Shown piece after piece: positions 10,082 through 19,993 of a DNA stretch of 64,000 nt. The DNA comes from Crocosphaera watsonii WH 8501 (lineage in GTDB: Bacteria > Cyanobacteriota > Cyanobacteriia > Cyanobacteriales > Microcystaceae): NCBI RefSeq assembly GCF_000167195.1, contig NZ_AADV02000003.1:236501-300500 (forward strand), given 5' to 3'. The position numbers and the translations under genes are program-made. The notes beneath the pieces are model-generated. The model had not been told where the DNA came from and searched no databases. It was given only the letters and a program-made list of their open reading frames with translations. Within the stretch, counting starts at the first letter, position 1. Each line of letters starts with the position of its first letter.

Positions 10082-11464
10082 TCAATGGATAATCTTAGGA
10101 CTAAACTCAACAGTAGCAAAACGATTTCTTCCCCTATCCTTGGCTTTATAAAGTGCCTTATCAGCAGCTTGAATTAACTTTTGAGGAGAAACTTTTACCC
10201 TAGGCATAGTAGTAGCAACCCCTAAACTCAGGGTAACATGAGAACTACATTTAGAACGGTGGTGAGGAATATCTAAGGCAGCCACAGCGTTACATAATTT
10301 TAGTGCCACTTTTTCAGCACCTAAACTGTTAGTATTAGAAAGAATAATGATAAATTCTTCTCCTCCAAACCTTGCCACTAAATCTGCTGGCCTTTTGATT
10401 AAATTTTTCAGACACTGAGCAACTTGATATAAACATTTATCTCCGGCTTGATGATGATAATAATCATTATAAAGTTTAAAATAGTCTATATCACAGACAA
10501 TTAGGGAGATAAACTTTCTTTCTCTCCCTAACCTTCGCCATTCTTGGTCTAAATATTCATTAAAATACCGTCGGTTATATAGTTGGGTCAGTTCATCAAC
10601 TGTAGCTAAATATTCTAATTTTTCCTTTGCATTTTCTAACTCTTTAGTTCGTTCAAGCACTTTTTGTTCTAAAGTATGGGAATATTTTATTAATTGATCA
10701 TGGTGTTGGCTGTTTTGAATGGCGATGGCAGCTTAGGAAGTTAAAGCGGTAAATAATTTTAATTTTTCGCTGGTATATTTAACCGATTCATTGTGGATAA
10801 CTTTAATTACTCCGATGGTTTGATTCTGTACTTTTAGGGGCGCACAAATCAAAGACTTTGTGTCATCAGCTAACGGAATATATCGATAATCTTGCTGCAC
10901 ATCATTAACGATCTCTGCCTCTCCCGAACGTAAAACATAACCACTAATACTCTCAATGGTTCCTTGACCTTTGCTTAACTTTTTTCCTATCAAGGAAAAA
11001 ATATCTAACTCTCCTTTATCGTTTAATAATTTAATATAAACTTTTGAACTTTCGAGCAATTTATTAGTTTCTACGGTGATAATTTTCATAATCTCCTCAA
11101 AGGTTAAACACTTTGAAAGTTTATGGGAAATACTAGATAAAAAATAAATTTCTTCATATTTTTCCAATGTATCAGCCGCTAACAATTTTTTATTGAATTC
11201 CTCTTTCACAATATACTTCAACATCTGACACACAGCATTAATCTTGTCGCTTTTCCCCTTAACCCAACCTAAGATTTCCTCATCAACTACAATGGGATAA
11301 TGATAATTATAACTCTCATTAAAGTTACCCCAAAGTACATTTTCTTGGGTATCGCTAATGAAAAATGATAAATTAAATGTTTCTGTGAAATTCTCTAATA
11401 AGGAATTGAGATCAGGTTTCCTGAACAACTTTTTTAATTTAACTTGAATCATGTCAGCTAACAA
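10082..11464 (-). pseudogene. GAF-GGDEF diguanylate cyclase split by one in-frame TAA
   Basis: An N-terminal extension and a GAF domain (ending IKVIHNESVKYTSEKLKLFT) are followed by TAA at 10733-10735. The same frame then continues through AAIAIQNSQHHDQLIKYS, a coiled linker and a complete GGDEF domain with DELTQLYNRRYF and the active-site signature ARFGGEEF. The context ALTS-stop-AAIAIQNSQ strongly suggests a CAA glutamine turned into TAA. The downstream part has a GTG (10660) that could allow separate translation of an active cyclase lacking its sensor. Family role: synthesis of c-di-GMP in response to a GAF-bound signal. It would normally join the response regulator and kinase next door in one signalling set. 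Confidence 0.85.
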
Positions 11465-11588
11465 GGATGGGATTAGTCAGGAGTCATATGTATAGCACTA
11501 CACATTGTAGTCTACATGAAAGAACACGTATTAAGAACGGTTACAAATACTGAAATTGGTGAAAATTATCTAACCACTTCCAATTCCA

Positions 11589-11971
11589 TTATACGTTAGA
11601 AATTCCGAGAATTTCTTTGGACTTGAGTAATACGTCTTTAGGCCGAAACGGTTTAGTTATGTAAAGATCAGCACCAGCGTTCATCCCGCTTTCTTTATCA
11701 AAACTTTGTCCTCTGGCCGTTAGCAGAATAATATAAACATGGGAGAGATTATCATGTTCTTTTACTCTTTTACAAACCTCTAGTCCGCTGACATAAGGCA
11801 TCATAATATCCAAAATACTAATGATGGTTTTTCTTGTTGAATTATTTCTAGTGCTTCTTTTCCATTTTTTGCTGTCAAAATTAATATCCCTTAGTCTTCT
11901 AGCTCTTCTAAAATTTGCTCCATTAAAATAAGGATATTGGGTTCATCATCAACAATTAAAATTTTCTTCAT
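11589..11971 (-). pseudogene. CheY-like response regulator receiver, nonsense plus frameshift
   Basis: From an ATG at 11971 the frame reads MKKILIVDDEPNILILMEQI then LEELED, followed by a TAA and ILTAKNGKEALEIIQQEK. One base is then missing, and the other frame continues LDIMMPYVSGLEVCKRV, LLTARGQSFDKES and ADLYITKPFRPKDVL. Thus the acidic pocket DD, the phosphoacceptor Asp in LDIMMP, the Thr of LLTA and the Lys of TKP are all still visible. The stop fits a CAA glutamine changed to TAA. It is a single-domain receiver of normal length (~128 residues), lying between a cyclase and a histidine kinase in the same direction, and now inactive. Confidence 0.85.
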
Positions 11972-12339
11972 TATGACAGTTTAACATTAAGTGTTACTCA
12001 AGAGTTAATAATGGATAATTGATAATTGATAAAAAATTGATTTTTAATTCTGAATTACTAAATTGTCATTCTGAGGAAAGTAGGAAGATCCTAATAACTC
12101 TCATAAGGAATGAGATAAGCATAATTAATTGAGAAAAAACAGAACAAGTTAAAACAATAGGTAACTAAAAGCAACCTAGCATAAATTAACTGCTAAGATC
12201 ATTTTCTTAATTGATAATTACTTACATTATTTTCAGAAAATGCTAAAATAGAGTAGGTGATTGGTATATATTTTACTCTAGGATCTAAGCTCAATTTCTT
12301 TTCTTAATAAATATTGAGCTAGTCAATCAATTGAAAGCG
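11972..12339. other. AT-rich gap with no gene seen
   Basis: No credible coding region is seen. Near 12009-12040 there is a short tandem stretch built on ATAATTGAT. The upstream side of the receiver pseudogene and the 3' side of the kinase gene meet here. Confidence 0.4.
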
Positions 12340-15300
12340 TTAATTTTCTTGTGTTAAGGGAAAACTGATAAAAAATGTTGTACCTTGCCCTAACTTGCTA
12401 GTCAACCAAATATTACCTCCGTGTTGTTCAACAATTTGTTTAGAAATAGATAGCCCTAAACCCGTTCCTGGTGGTTTGTTGGTTAAAACATTACCAACCT
12501 GTTGGAACGGATCAAAAACCTTACTGTAATCATTTTCTGCTATTCCGATGCCTGTGTCTGTGATAGAAATCAAAAGGTTTTCGTGATCTACTTCAGCACG
12601 ACAGGTAACCGATCCCTTTTCTGTAAATTTCAAGGCATTAGAAATCACATTAACAAACACTTGAATCAGACGATCTTCATCCCCTAAAATAGTCGGTAAA
12701 TCTCTTGAAAAGTCTTCTACTAACTCCACAGAAGAATTAGAAAACAAAGGACTAACAGAACCGATGGCCCAATCCAAAACCGTACTGGGTTGAATAGGAA
12801 ACAAATTCAGGGTTATTTTTCCAGACTCAATTTTTGTCATGTCCAGAAAATCATGAACTAATTTGCTTAGTCTTTCCCCTTCACACACCACAATGTCTAA
12901 GTTTTGTTGAATGCGCTCAATAGCGTTGCTTGTTTTGCTATCTGGGTTTTGTATCTCAGGAAAAATTGTCTCATTGAGCTTATCACGGATTAATGAAGAA
13001 AAGCCAACAATAGAAGTCAAAGGAGTTCTTAACTCATGGGAAACCATAGATAAAAAGTTCTTTTTCATCTGATCTACTGCCCTTTCTTTAGTTATATCTC
13101 GAATTAAAATAACCACACCCAGATATTTTATTCCAGTTTCTTCTTCTTGCTTAATAATCCTACTTGCTAAAGCTTGCCCAAGACGATTATTAGCTAAAGG
13201 CATTTCTACTGTAACCACTTCTTCTTGCTCTAATCCTGGCTTTTTTAGTAAAGGAAATAACTCAGAGGGAAAAATATCAACAACTCGCTTCCCCAATAAA
13301 GAAGATGTAACATTAAACATAGACAGTAATTTGGGGTTATGGCGAGTAATTCTCCCAAAACTATCTACCACCAATAAACCGTCTCCTAAATTATCCACGA
13401 TCGCATTAAGATCCGCTAAGGTTCTTTCTAGGGTTTGTGATTGTTTTCGGGTGTGCCTGAGTAAGTTACTCTGATACACCGCAACCCCTAACTGGTTAGC
13501 CACCTGCTTGACTAAATCTATTTCCCTTCGCTGCCAATATCGGGGCTGCTCATTGTCATAAACCCCTAAAAGTCCCCACAGTTTTTCACCGACAAAGACA
13601 GGAGCCGTGATTAATGATCTCATTTGGAATTGCTCATATATCTCCCGATGACAAGGGCTTAAATCTGCTGTGGCAACATCTCTGACGAAGAAAATTTCTT
13701 GGTTACGATAACACCCTCCTTGGGTATGTTGCAGGTAACTATCTTCCCACATAGGTTTCTCTGCCCCCTCACCCACCAAGGGTGTCCAACCTTCCCCCAC
13801 AGACTCATATATAAACTCCCCTCCCCAATTTTCCCAAAAACGATACACCGCCACCCGATGGCAGTTTAATATCTGTCTAACTTCCTCTGTGGTGCTGGAA
13901 AAAATGGTTTTTAAGGTCAAACTTTGACGTATTCGCTCAATCACACCAGCTAAAGCCTTTTCTTGGTTGGCTATCTCCCCTAAATGTTGTTTTTGAGCCT
14001 GGACTTGTTGTAATGTGTTTTCGAGAATCCTTGCCCGTTGCTGACTTTCTTTGAGTAGTGCTGCTTGTTGAATACCGACACTGAGATGGGTAGCTATTTT
14101 GGTAATAAACCTTTTTTCTCTGGTTTTCCAGTGACGAGGACCCGAACATTGATGAATACACAGTAACCCCCAGAGTGTGTTTCCTGTCAACAAAGGAGCG
14201 GCCAAATTTGATTTGACGTTAAACCGTTCTAAAATCTGACGATGACAGTCTAATATATTAGCTTTACTGAGATCGTCAATGGTAAAAATGTGATTCTGTT
14301 GAAAGAATGGTTCTTTATGTTCAGCAAAGCAGTGATCCTCTACTTTTGCTTGCAAAGCGGAATTATACTCACTAGCCACATCTTCGGAAATTAATTCTGC
14401 CAAGGCAAAATCTGAACTAGGATCAAAGCGAAAAATACAGACCCGATCTGTCTTGAGAAGATGACGAATTTCTGTAGCAGCGGTTTGAAAAATAGTTTTT
14501 AAATCTAAAGTACGACGAATTTTATCAACAACTTCCGAGGAAGCCCGTTCTTCCTCTACGATCATCGCTTGTTCTTCGCCGTACTGTTTAAGTTGTTGAA
14601 AATGATAGCTTTGTTGCAGAGCCACGCTCAGATGATAAGCAACTCGGTTGAATAGCTGAATTTCCTCATCTTGCCAGTGGCGACAACGACTATGCTCAAA
14701 ACCTGCTAACAGTCCCCATAGTTGTGAACCTTGAAACAAAGGGAAAATGGCCAGGGATCTGATCCCAAAACTACCTAAAGTGTTTAGATAACATTCAGAG
14801 ACGTTTGTCTCTAGGTAAATATCTTCAATGATACAAGGTTGATTATCTTTAAACCTTCCCCCTTGGCTTTCGATTAAATAATCATCATTCCAACTTTTCT
14901 CCACCAGAGAAACAAAGTCCCCAGAAGCAGATTCAAAAATAAACTTTCCTCCATAACTGGCATCGAAGCGATAGATAGCAATATGTTCTACCCCTAATAG
15001 TTTCCGCACTTCGGTAGCGGCCGTTTGGAAAATAGTTTTTAAGTCCAGGGTTTGACGAATTTTATCGATGACTCGCCCTAGAGATCTCTCTTTTTCGTTA
15101 GTCCTGAGTAAAGTTTCTGTCTGTTGTTTTAAGGCAGTTTCTAAAGCAGTTTGCAGTTGTTGTTCTTGTTCTTTGGTTCTGGCGAAGAGATCCCCTTGTT
15201 GTAGGGCAATACCCAGATTTATCCCTAGTTGTACCATAAAGTTAATTTCTCTGGTTTCCCAGTGACGGGGACTACTATTTTCATAGGCGACTAAGAATCC

Positions 15301-16089
15301 CCAGATGGTTCTATTTTTATAAATAGGCACCAGAAGATAAGATCGAGCTTGATATCTTTCTAGCAGTTGTAGATAGGATGGAGATAACCCTGCTTGATAA
15401 ATGTCGTCACAAACCAGAAATAAGTCATCAGGGTTAAAAGTGTTGGTTTGAGTTTCTTCTGAGTATGTTTCGCTCAATCCTAAATTATCCCAAAGGTTGC
15501 TGTTACAGTCTTCGTTGTGGTTATCCACATCCTGAGAAGACTTTTCCAGCAGGGATGGCCAACCCCCTGACACAGACTCGGCTATAAATTCTCCGCTATG
15601 GTTTGTATTAAAGCGATAAACCCCCACGCGATCGCAGTTAAAAAATTTGCGGGTTTCTGCGGTAGTTGTGCTTAAAATTGTTTGGATGTCTAGGGAGCGA
15701 CGAGTTTTATCGATAATATCAGCGAGGGTGATATGTTCTTCTGTCGCTCTTTCTACGGCTTGAGTGAGTATTTCTTCTTGCTTCTGTTGTTGTTGGTACA
15801 TTCTATGACGCTCTACTGCAATACTAAAATGAAATGCAATTTCCTGCACCAACTTGGTATCCTCTCCTTGCCAAGGGCGCGGTTCTGAGCTATGCTCTAC
15901 TATTAGTATGCCCCATTCCTCTTTTTGCGAGCCAATGGGAATCAGTAGCTTGGTAATCTCTGTGCCTATTTCCGAGCAATTTTGCCAGTTCTCTGAGGGT
16001 ATTGGTGGCGATGGTAAGTTACGCTGATAAGCTTGTTCTAAGCTATTCTCCACCGATTGTGTATACCTATGAGAAGTTTCTGATGACAT
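12340..16089 (-). CDS. Multi-GAF hybrid sensor histidine kinase, candidate cyanobacteriochrome
   Basis: The 1249-residue frame has a partial first GAF (about 1-105) and four further GAF domains (about 120-310, 335-510, 535-700 and 715-880). A PAS domain (about 895-1000) follows, then HisKA with phosphoacceptor His1018 in MVSHELRTPLTSIVGF. The HATPase holds NVISNALKFTEKG, DTGIGIAENDYSKVF and GTGLGLSISKQIVEQHGG. GAF4 has Cys615-His616 (ILDCHRQILERF) and GAF5 has Cys813-His814 (LSPCHREIYEQF), the position where cyanobacteriochromes bind bilin; GAF3 has Cys433-Tyr434. Light sensing is plausible but not proven. The frame continues upstream past a TAA to an ATG at 16275, so the present start is probably a reinitiation site and the first GAF is incomplete. 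The signalling genes downstream are broken. Confidence 0.9.
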   Translation of the reverse strand: MSSETSHRYTQSVENSLEQAYQRNLPSPPIPSENWQNCSEIGTEITKLLIPIGSQKEEWGILIVEHSSEPRPWQGEDTKLVQEIAFHFSIAVERHRMYQQQQKQEEILTQAVERATEEHITLADIIDKTRRSLDIQTILSTTTAETRKFFNCDRVGVYRFNTNHSGEFIAESVSGGWPSLLEKSSQDVDNHNEDCNSNLWDNLGLSETYSEETQTNTFNPDDLFLVCDDIYQAGLSPSYLQLLERYQARSYLLVPIYKNRTIWGFLVAYENSSPRHWETREINFMVQLGINLGIALQQGDLFARTKEQEQQLQTALETALKQQTETLLRTNEKERSLGRVIDKIRQTLDLKTIFQTAATEVRKLLGVEHIAIYRFDASYGGKFIFESASGDFVSLVEKSWNDDYLIESQGGRFKDNQPCIIEDIYLETNVSECYLNTLGSFGIRSLAIFPLFQGSQLWGLLAGFEHSRCRHWQDEEIQLFNRVAYHLSVALQQSYHFQQLKQYGEEQAMIVEEERASSEVVDKIRRTLDLKTIFQTAATEIRHLLKTDRVCIFRFDPSSDFALAELISEDVASEYNSALQAKVEDHCFAEHKEPFFQQNHIFTIDDLSKANILDCHRQILERFNVKSNLAAPLLTGNTLWGLLCIHQCSGPRHWKTREKRFITKIATHLSVGIQQAALLKESQQRARILENTLQQVQAQKQHLGEIANQEKALAGVIERIRQSLTLKTIFSSTTEEVRQILNCHRVAVYRFWENWGGEFIYESVGEGWTPLVGEGAEKPMWEDSYLQHTQGGCYRNQEIFFVRDVATADLSPCHREIYEQFQMRSLITAPVFVGEKLWGLLGVYDNEQPRYWQRREIDLVKQVANQLGVAVYQSNLLRHTRKQSQTLERTLADLNAIVDNLGDGLLVVDSFGRITRHNPKLLSMFNVTSSLLGKRVVDIFPSELFPLLKKPGLEQEEVVTVEMPLANNRLGQALASRIIKQEEETGIKYLGVVILIRDITKERAVDQMKKNFLSMVSHELRTPLTSIVGFSSLIRDKLNETIFPEIQNPDSKTSNAIERIQQNLDIVVCEGERLSKLVHDFLDMTKIESGKITLNLFPIQPSTVLDWAIGSVSPLFSNSSVELVEDFSRDLPTILGDEDRLIQVFVNVISNALKFTEKGSVTCRAEVDHENLLISITDTGIGIAENDYSKVFDPFQQVGNVLTNKPPGTGLGLSISKQIVEQHGGNIWLTSKLGQGTTFFISFPLTQEN

Positions 16090-16101
16090 TCCCTCAAGTC
16101 C

Positions 16102-16275
16102 TTAGAACTTGCGCCCCAGTTCGTAGATAAACACTCTATCTACCCCTAGCAGTTCCTTGGCTTCAGTAGCCACTAAACTGCATACCTGTGCCAGTTCCGG
16201 TACTTCGTGAATCTTCCTGATTGTCTCTATCAGGCGTTGTTGAATAATTTTTCCATTGAGGGAATGGGTTGACAT
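16102..16275 (-). pseudogene. Lost N-terminal part of the kinase: 57 codons ending in TAA
   Basis: An ATG at 16275 begins MSTHSLNGKIIQQRLIETIR, then a GAF N-terminal half ending VDRVFIYELGRKF. A TAA at 16102-16104 follows. The frame is identical to that of the kinase ORF, which restarts five codons later at 16089. The stop therefore divides one original gene. This N-terminal half-domain completes the partial first GAF of the kinase. Confidence 0.8.
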
Positions 16276-16738
16276 AGAGAACCCTATATAATAATCAGGA
16301 TGAATCTATAACCATTATAATACAAACCAAATAGGTTAATTATTAATAATCAGCAAACTAACACAATAAACAACACCCAAGCCCTACTCTGTGGTGTCAT
16401 CCCTCTCTTTCTTGATACTATCTGAAGATACCCAGCAATCGCTTAATCTTTTTTCCACCTTCTAAGCAGAATCTGCGGTATTACTTCCTGTTTACCCATT
16501 TGAGGAATTATCCATTTTGGGATTGGGTGTTGTTTTGGGATACGAGACAGATGTTAGTTTAAACAGCGTTTACTTACCTCTTTTTGACTTTACTTTTCGA
16601 CTTTCACTGGGCTGTTTGATCTGCCAGGGAAGCTTTACTTGCTTCAATTACTAATATATCAATTGTTGTTCGGGTTTGACTGAATCTGTAACAAACTTTC
16701 ATATTACCCTGGTAAGGTGGGGAGTGCATCGGCCTACA
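16276..16738. other. Intergenic region, no gene seen; small dispersed repeat at right end
   Basis: No coding frame can be supported in 463 bp. At 16713-16736 a GGTGGGGAGTGCATCGGCC sequence matches the dispersed GGTGGGCA-type repeat also found near 2221 and 63958. Confidence 0.4.
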
Positions 16739-17653
16739 TTAAACATAACGTTTATCGGGATCAACAGGAATGAACACCCTAGACTTTCTGAGATATTTCC
16801 AGGCGATGCCATCGGGATCTTTGCTTTGACTCCATTCCGCAAAACTATCATCGCTTTTACGACGGCCGATGGTACTGGGAGTTGTATCGAGTCTTTTGGC
16901 TAAATCTGATTGAATGAGCTTAAATTTCTCCTTTTTATCGCTATCAGGAGAAGTATTTTCAGATGGGGTAGTTTCAGGAGGGGGTGTGGGGGTTAATTGT
17001 TCTGGTGGGGGTTGTGGCGTTTCTGTTGGGGATGGAGAGGAAGCAACCTCAGAGGGTTGATCTTCTTGTTGCATTCGTTCTTCTTTAAGGGCGGCCAACT
17101 GAGCAAAAGGACTTGATAAAGAAGTGGTGGATGGGGGGGAAGAAACCTCAGATGGTTGGGATGTCACCTGATTATTGGGAGGGATCTCGATGTCATCATC
17201 ATCATCATCATCAATATCAAAGGTTTCGGGTTCTTCTGGTTCTTCTGCCACTGGTTCACTATCATCGAGAATGCTGCCTAAAGTGCTGGCAGTAATGAAA
17301 TAATATACTTTTCCTTGTTCTGGTAATTCCCGAGAAGTTGCGCTAAATTCTTCAGCCTTTCTCGCCAAGAAACGTTTAGCACTTCCTGCACTTAAATTTG
17401 CTTTCAGGGATAAATCCATCGGGGTGACTTGTCCCTGATTTTCTTGGATTAATTGGTTAAAAATGGGGTTAATCTTCTCGCTCCACCGTTGCCACTGATA
17501 ATTGTCCACTAATTTCCAGACAATCACTAAAGCAACAAATCCCAATATCCAGATCCAAGCCTTGTAAAGAAGAACGATAATCGCAGCAAGGGGAAGGATG
17601 AGGATTAAGAAGGCAGCAGGAGTAGGATTACCATCGAATACTTTTCCAGTCAT
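16739..17653 (-). CDS. Membrane-anchored protein with winged-helix-like parts and acidic/proline linker
   Basis: This 304-residue protein has two N-terminal hydrophobic segments (about residues 12-30 and 33-48). A compact region around residues 60-120 (QGQVTPMDLSLKANLSAGSA) has the look of a small winged-helix fold. A low-complexity linker rich in Asp, Pro, Ser and Glu (about 128-235) follows. The C-terminal region contains LAKRLDTTPSTIGRRKSD, a helix-turn-helix-like segment. The function is unknown to me. The C-terminal block resembles a site-specific DNA-binding motif, as in plasmid or phage regulators, but a membrane-tethered adaptor is equally possible. It appears intact. The linker repeats (DDDDDDD encoded by repeated ATC on the plus strand) are slippage-prone. 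Confidence 0.55.
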   Translation of the reverse strand: MTGKVFDGNPTPAAFLILILPLAAIIVLLYKAWIWILGFVALVIVWKLVDNYQWQRWSEKINPIFNQLIQENQGQVTPMDLSLKANLSAGSAKRFLARKAEEFSATSRELPEQGKVYYFITASTLGSILDDSEPVAEEPEEPETFDIDDDDDDDIEIPPNNQVTSQPSEVSSPPSTTSLSSPFAQLAALKEERMQQEDQPSEVASSPSPTETPQPPPEQLTPTPPPETTPSENTSPDSDKKEKFKLIQSDLAKRLDTTPSTIGRRKSDDSFAEWSQSKDPDGIAWKYLRKSRVFIPVDPDKRYV

Positions 17654-18213
17654 ATTTCTGGTGTTCTCTATAAGTAATTAGCACAGCTTATATATAAATT
17701 TGTCTCCTCAGTATAGCTGATGGCTTTCTTGCGATGGAAAGATAAGCCGTTTTGCTTGAGGTATTGCACCTGTACTTAAGCTAGGTTAGCTTATTTTGTT
17801 GACCAAAGGATATTTTAACAAAATTATTGGCAGAAGTCCCCACCTATAAATTCTCAAAGAAACACCAGTATTTTAGGTGGGGACGGGGCTTATAAAATCT
17901 GCCGTGCGACGGCAGATACAGCCCCTCATGAATGCCAATCAAAAAAATAAACGGCGCAGCCTCCTCCCAATCTTATCTTTGTGTTATGATATTATCGGTC
18001 GCTCAAGTAAAGGATAATGTACAAGGTTTAGGTGATTTCCGAGAAAGCTTTTCCCATAGGGGGTAATAGCTTGGACTAAAGGCTTTCAAGAAATAAAAGG
18101 AACAGAGAGTTAGCGGATCTTGGTACACAACTTTAAAATTTCATAATTGGCTTGTCTGAAAAAACAGAAGAAATAGATTAAAATGAAGAGGTAAAAAGAT
18201 TAGAGAGAGTAAA
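17654..18213. other. Intergenic region with hairpins that may be an IS200/IS605-type end
   Basis: At about 17838-17884 the strand carries CCCCACCTA and, ~30 bases later, TAGGTGGGG, a stem-loop. A second hairpin, CTGCCGTGCGACGGCAG, lies near 17900. This resembles subterminal hairpins of cyanobacterial IS200/IS605 elements, but no tnpA or tnpB is seen. The left end of the ISAzo13-type element probably lies near 18110 (GTTAGCGGATC). Confidence 0.35.
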
Positions 18214-19424
18214 TTGAAGCTAAAACAGACAAATCATCCCTTAACCCCGTCGATGGTCGATGATTTACGTTTAGCAGCCTCAAAAATGACGGGAGCAGAG
18301 CGTCGTTCATTTCAAGCTGAAATGTGTCTCAAGTATTGTGGAGGAAGTGCCAGACAAACCGAAATCGTGTTTGGTTGGGGGAGAAAAAATGTTCAACTTG
18401 GATTACATGAAAAACGAACTGGGATAGTGTGTTTAGGATTACAATCAGTCAATAGTGGATGTAAAAAATGGGAGGAAAGATACCCAATAGTTGCCCAATC
18501 ATTGAAAGAAATAGCCGAAGCTCACGCACAACAAAACCCCACATTTAATAATCCCATTGCCTATACAAGATTAACGGCGGCTGAAGCCATTAAACAATTA
18601 AGAAATCTAGGATATAATGGAGAGGAGGTTCCTGCTGCTTCGACAATGGCAGATATTTTAAATCGTTTGGGCTATCGATTAAGAAAAGTGGTAAAAGATA
18701 AACCTAAAAAAAAATCTCGGAGACGGACGCTATCTTCGAAAATATAGAGAAAAAAGATAGAAAAAAAGACCCTTCTGTGAAACGTTTAAGTATGCATTGT
18801 AAAGCAACTGTGGAAATAGGAGAATATTCACGTGGCGGACAAACCAGAGGTTATAATCAAGCTCAAGATCATGATATGGGAACTAAAGAAAAATACGTTC
18901 CTTGTGGGATTGTAGATGAAGATACAGGGCAACTTTATGTAACTTTTGGAAGTTCTTATAAAACGAGTGATTTCATGGTAGATAACTTGGAGCAATGGTG
19001 GACAAGTCTGAGTATAACTGAAAAGCAGCAACTAGAGAACATCCAAATTAAAGTTGATAATGGAGCAGAAAATAGTGGAATAAGAAGGCAATTTTTGAAG
19101 AGAATGGTAGAGTTTGCCGACCAAACTAAGAAATCTATTCAATTACTATATTTTCCTCCTTATCACAGTAAATATAATCCCATAGAAAGATGTTGGGGAA
19201 TTTTAGAGAGGCATTGGAAAGGAACACTTCTGAGAAATGCTCAAACGATGTTAGCTTGGGTAAAAACTATGACATGGAAAGGCTTAAATCCGATAGTTAA
19301 GTTAAGTAAAAAAGTTTATCAAAAAGGCATTTCTTTAACGAAAAAAGAGATGAAGGAAATTGAGAAACGTTTAGAACGTAATCCTCACTTACCTAAATGG
19401 GATATTTTGATTAGACCCAGTTAG
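18214..19424 (+). mobile_element. ISAzo13-type transposase gene in two frames (A9 slippery site)
   Basis: Frame 1 (18214-18747) gives a helix-turn-helix N-terminal half with SARQTEIVFGWGR and YTRLTAAEAIKQL. The second frame (to 19424) gives the DDE half with EIGEYSRGGQTRGYNQ, KVDNGAENSGIRRQF and YHSKYNPIERCWG. The two are joined by a -1 shift at nine consecutive A (18706-18714). The joined reading is KKKISETDAIFENIEKKD. The arrangement suits programmed -1 frameshifting or transcriptional slippage, though a simple mutation is possible. The first DDE aspartate position reads MHCKATVEIG, where I would expect an Asp in place of His, so activity is doubtful. Likely ends are near 18110 and 19554, where GTTAGCGGA and the complement of TCCGCGAAC face each other. 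Confidence 0.7.
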
Positions 19425-19615
19425 TCTAAAAAGTTAATAAGAGTGTAAAATTAAGTGAATTTCCTTTTTAAAAATAGTCAAAGCTAATTTAAAAGTTAGC
19501 GTATTTCTTTCTTTTAGATAGGGAGGTTTTTGTTCGCGGAAAGTATCCGCGAACAACTTTTTATTTTTCCCTTTTCGCTTATTTGAGATGTTCTACAAAC
19601 AGATTCTGAGAATGG

Positions 19616-19894
19616 GTGGGAAACTTTTTCTTGGAAATCACCCAAGCTGCTAATCAAGAAGTTATTACTCAAAATGTCTTGAAACTGATGGCTTTTCAAC
19701 AGACTAAGCAAGCTGTCATCATGCAGTTAAACCAACAAGAATTGAGTGATTTAAACTTCAAACAGGACGTTAACAATATGGTTTTATCCAATGTTTCCAA
19801 GACTCTTGATAAAGGAGAACGTTCTGAGGAGGAGGAAAGGGCAGCACAAGCTCGCTCTCAACAAGAAATTCTCGGTTACATGAAACTCTATTAA
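19616..19894 (+). pseudogene. C-terminal fragment of a type IV secretion-like (VirB5/TrbJ-like) protein
   Basis: The frame reads EWVGNFFLEITQAANQEV then VLKLMAFQQTKQAVIMQL and DVNNMVLSNVSKTLD. This is a helical, Gln/Asn-rich tail like those of VirB5/TrbJ-type proteins upstream of VirB6-type genes. A TGA lies just before it at 19607, and the 5' part is missing because the ISAzo13-type element sits upstream. The family assignment rests mainly on its position before the VirB6/TrbL-like gene. Confidence 0.4.
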
Positions 19895-19950
19895 TAATTA
19901 ATAGTTAATAATTAATAATTAATAGTTAATAGTTAATAGTTAATAATTAG
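19895..19950. repeat. Heptameric tandem repeat (TTAATAG/TTAATAA)
   Basis: The segment is made of imperfect 7-bp units TTAATAG and TTAATAA. Cyanobacterial genomes carry such short tandemly repeated repetitive (STRR) heptamers between genes. It separates the VirB5-like fragment from the VirB6-like gene. Confidence 0.7.
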
Positions 19951-19993
19951 GAGTTTTTGAGTATCAACTAACATTCATAGGAGATTAGATTAA

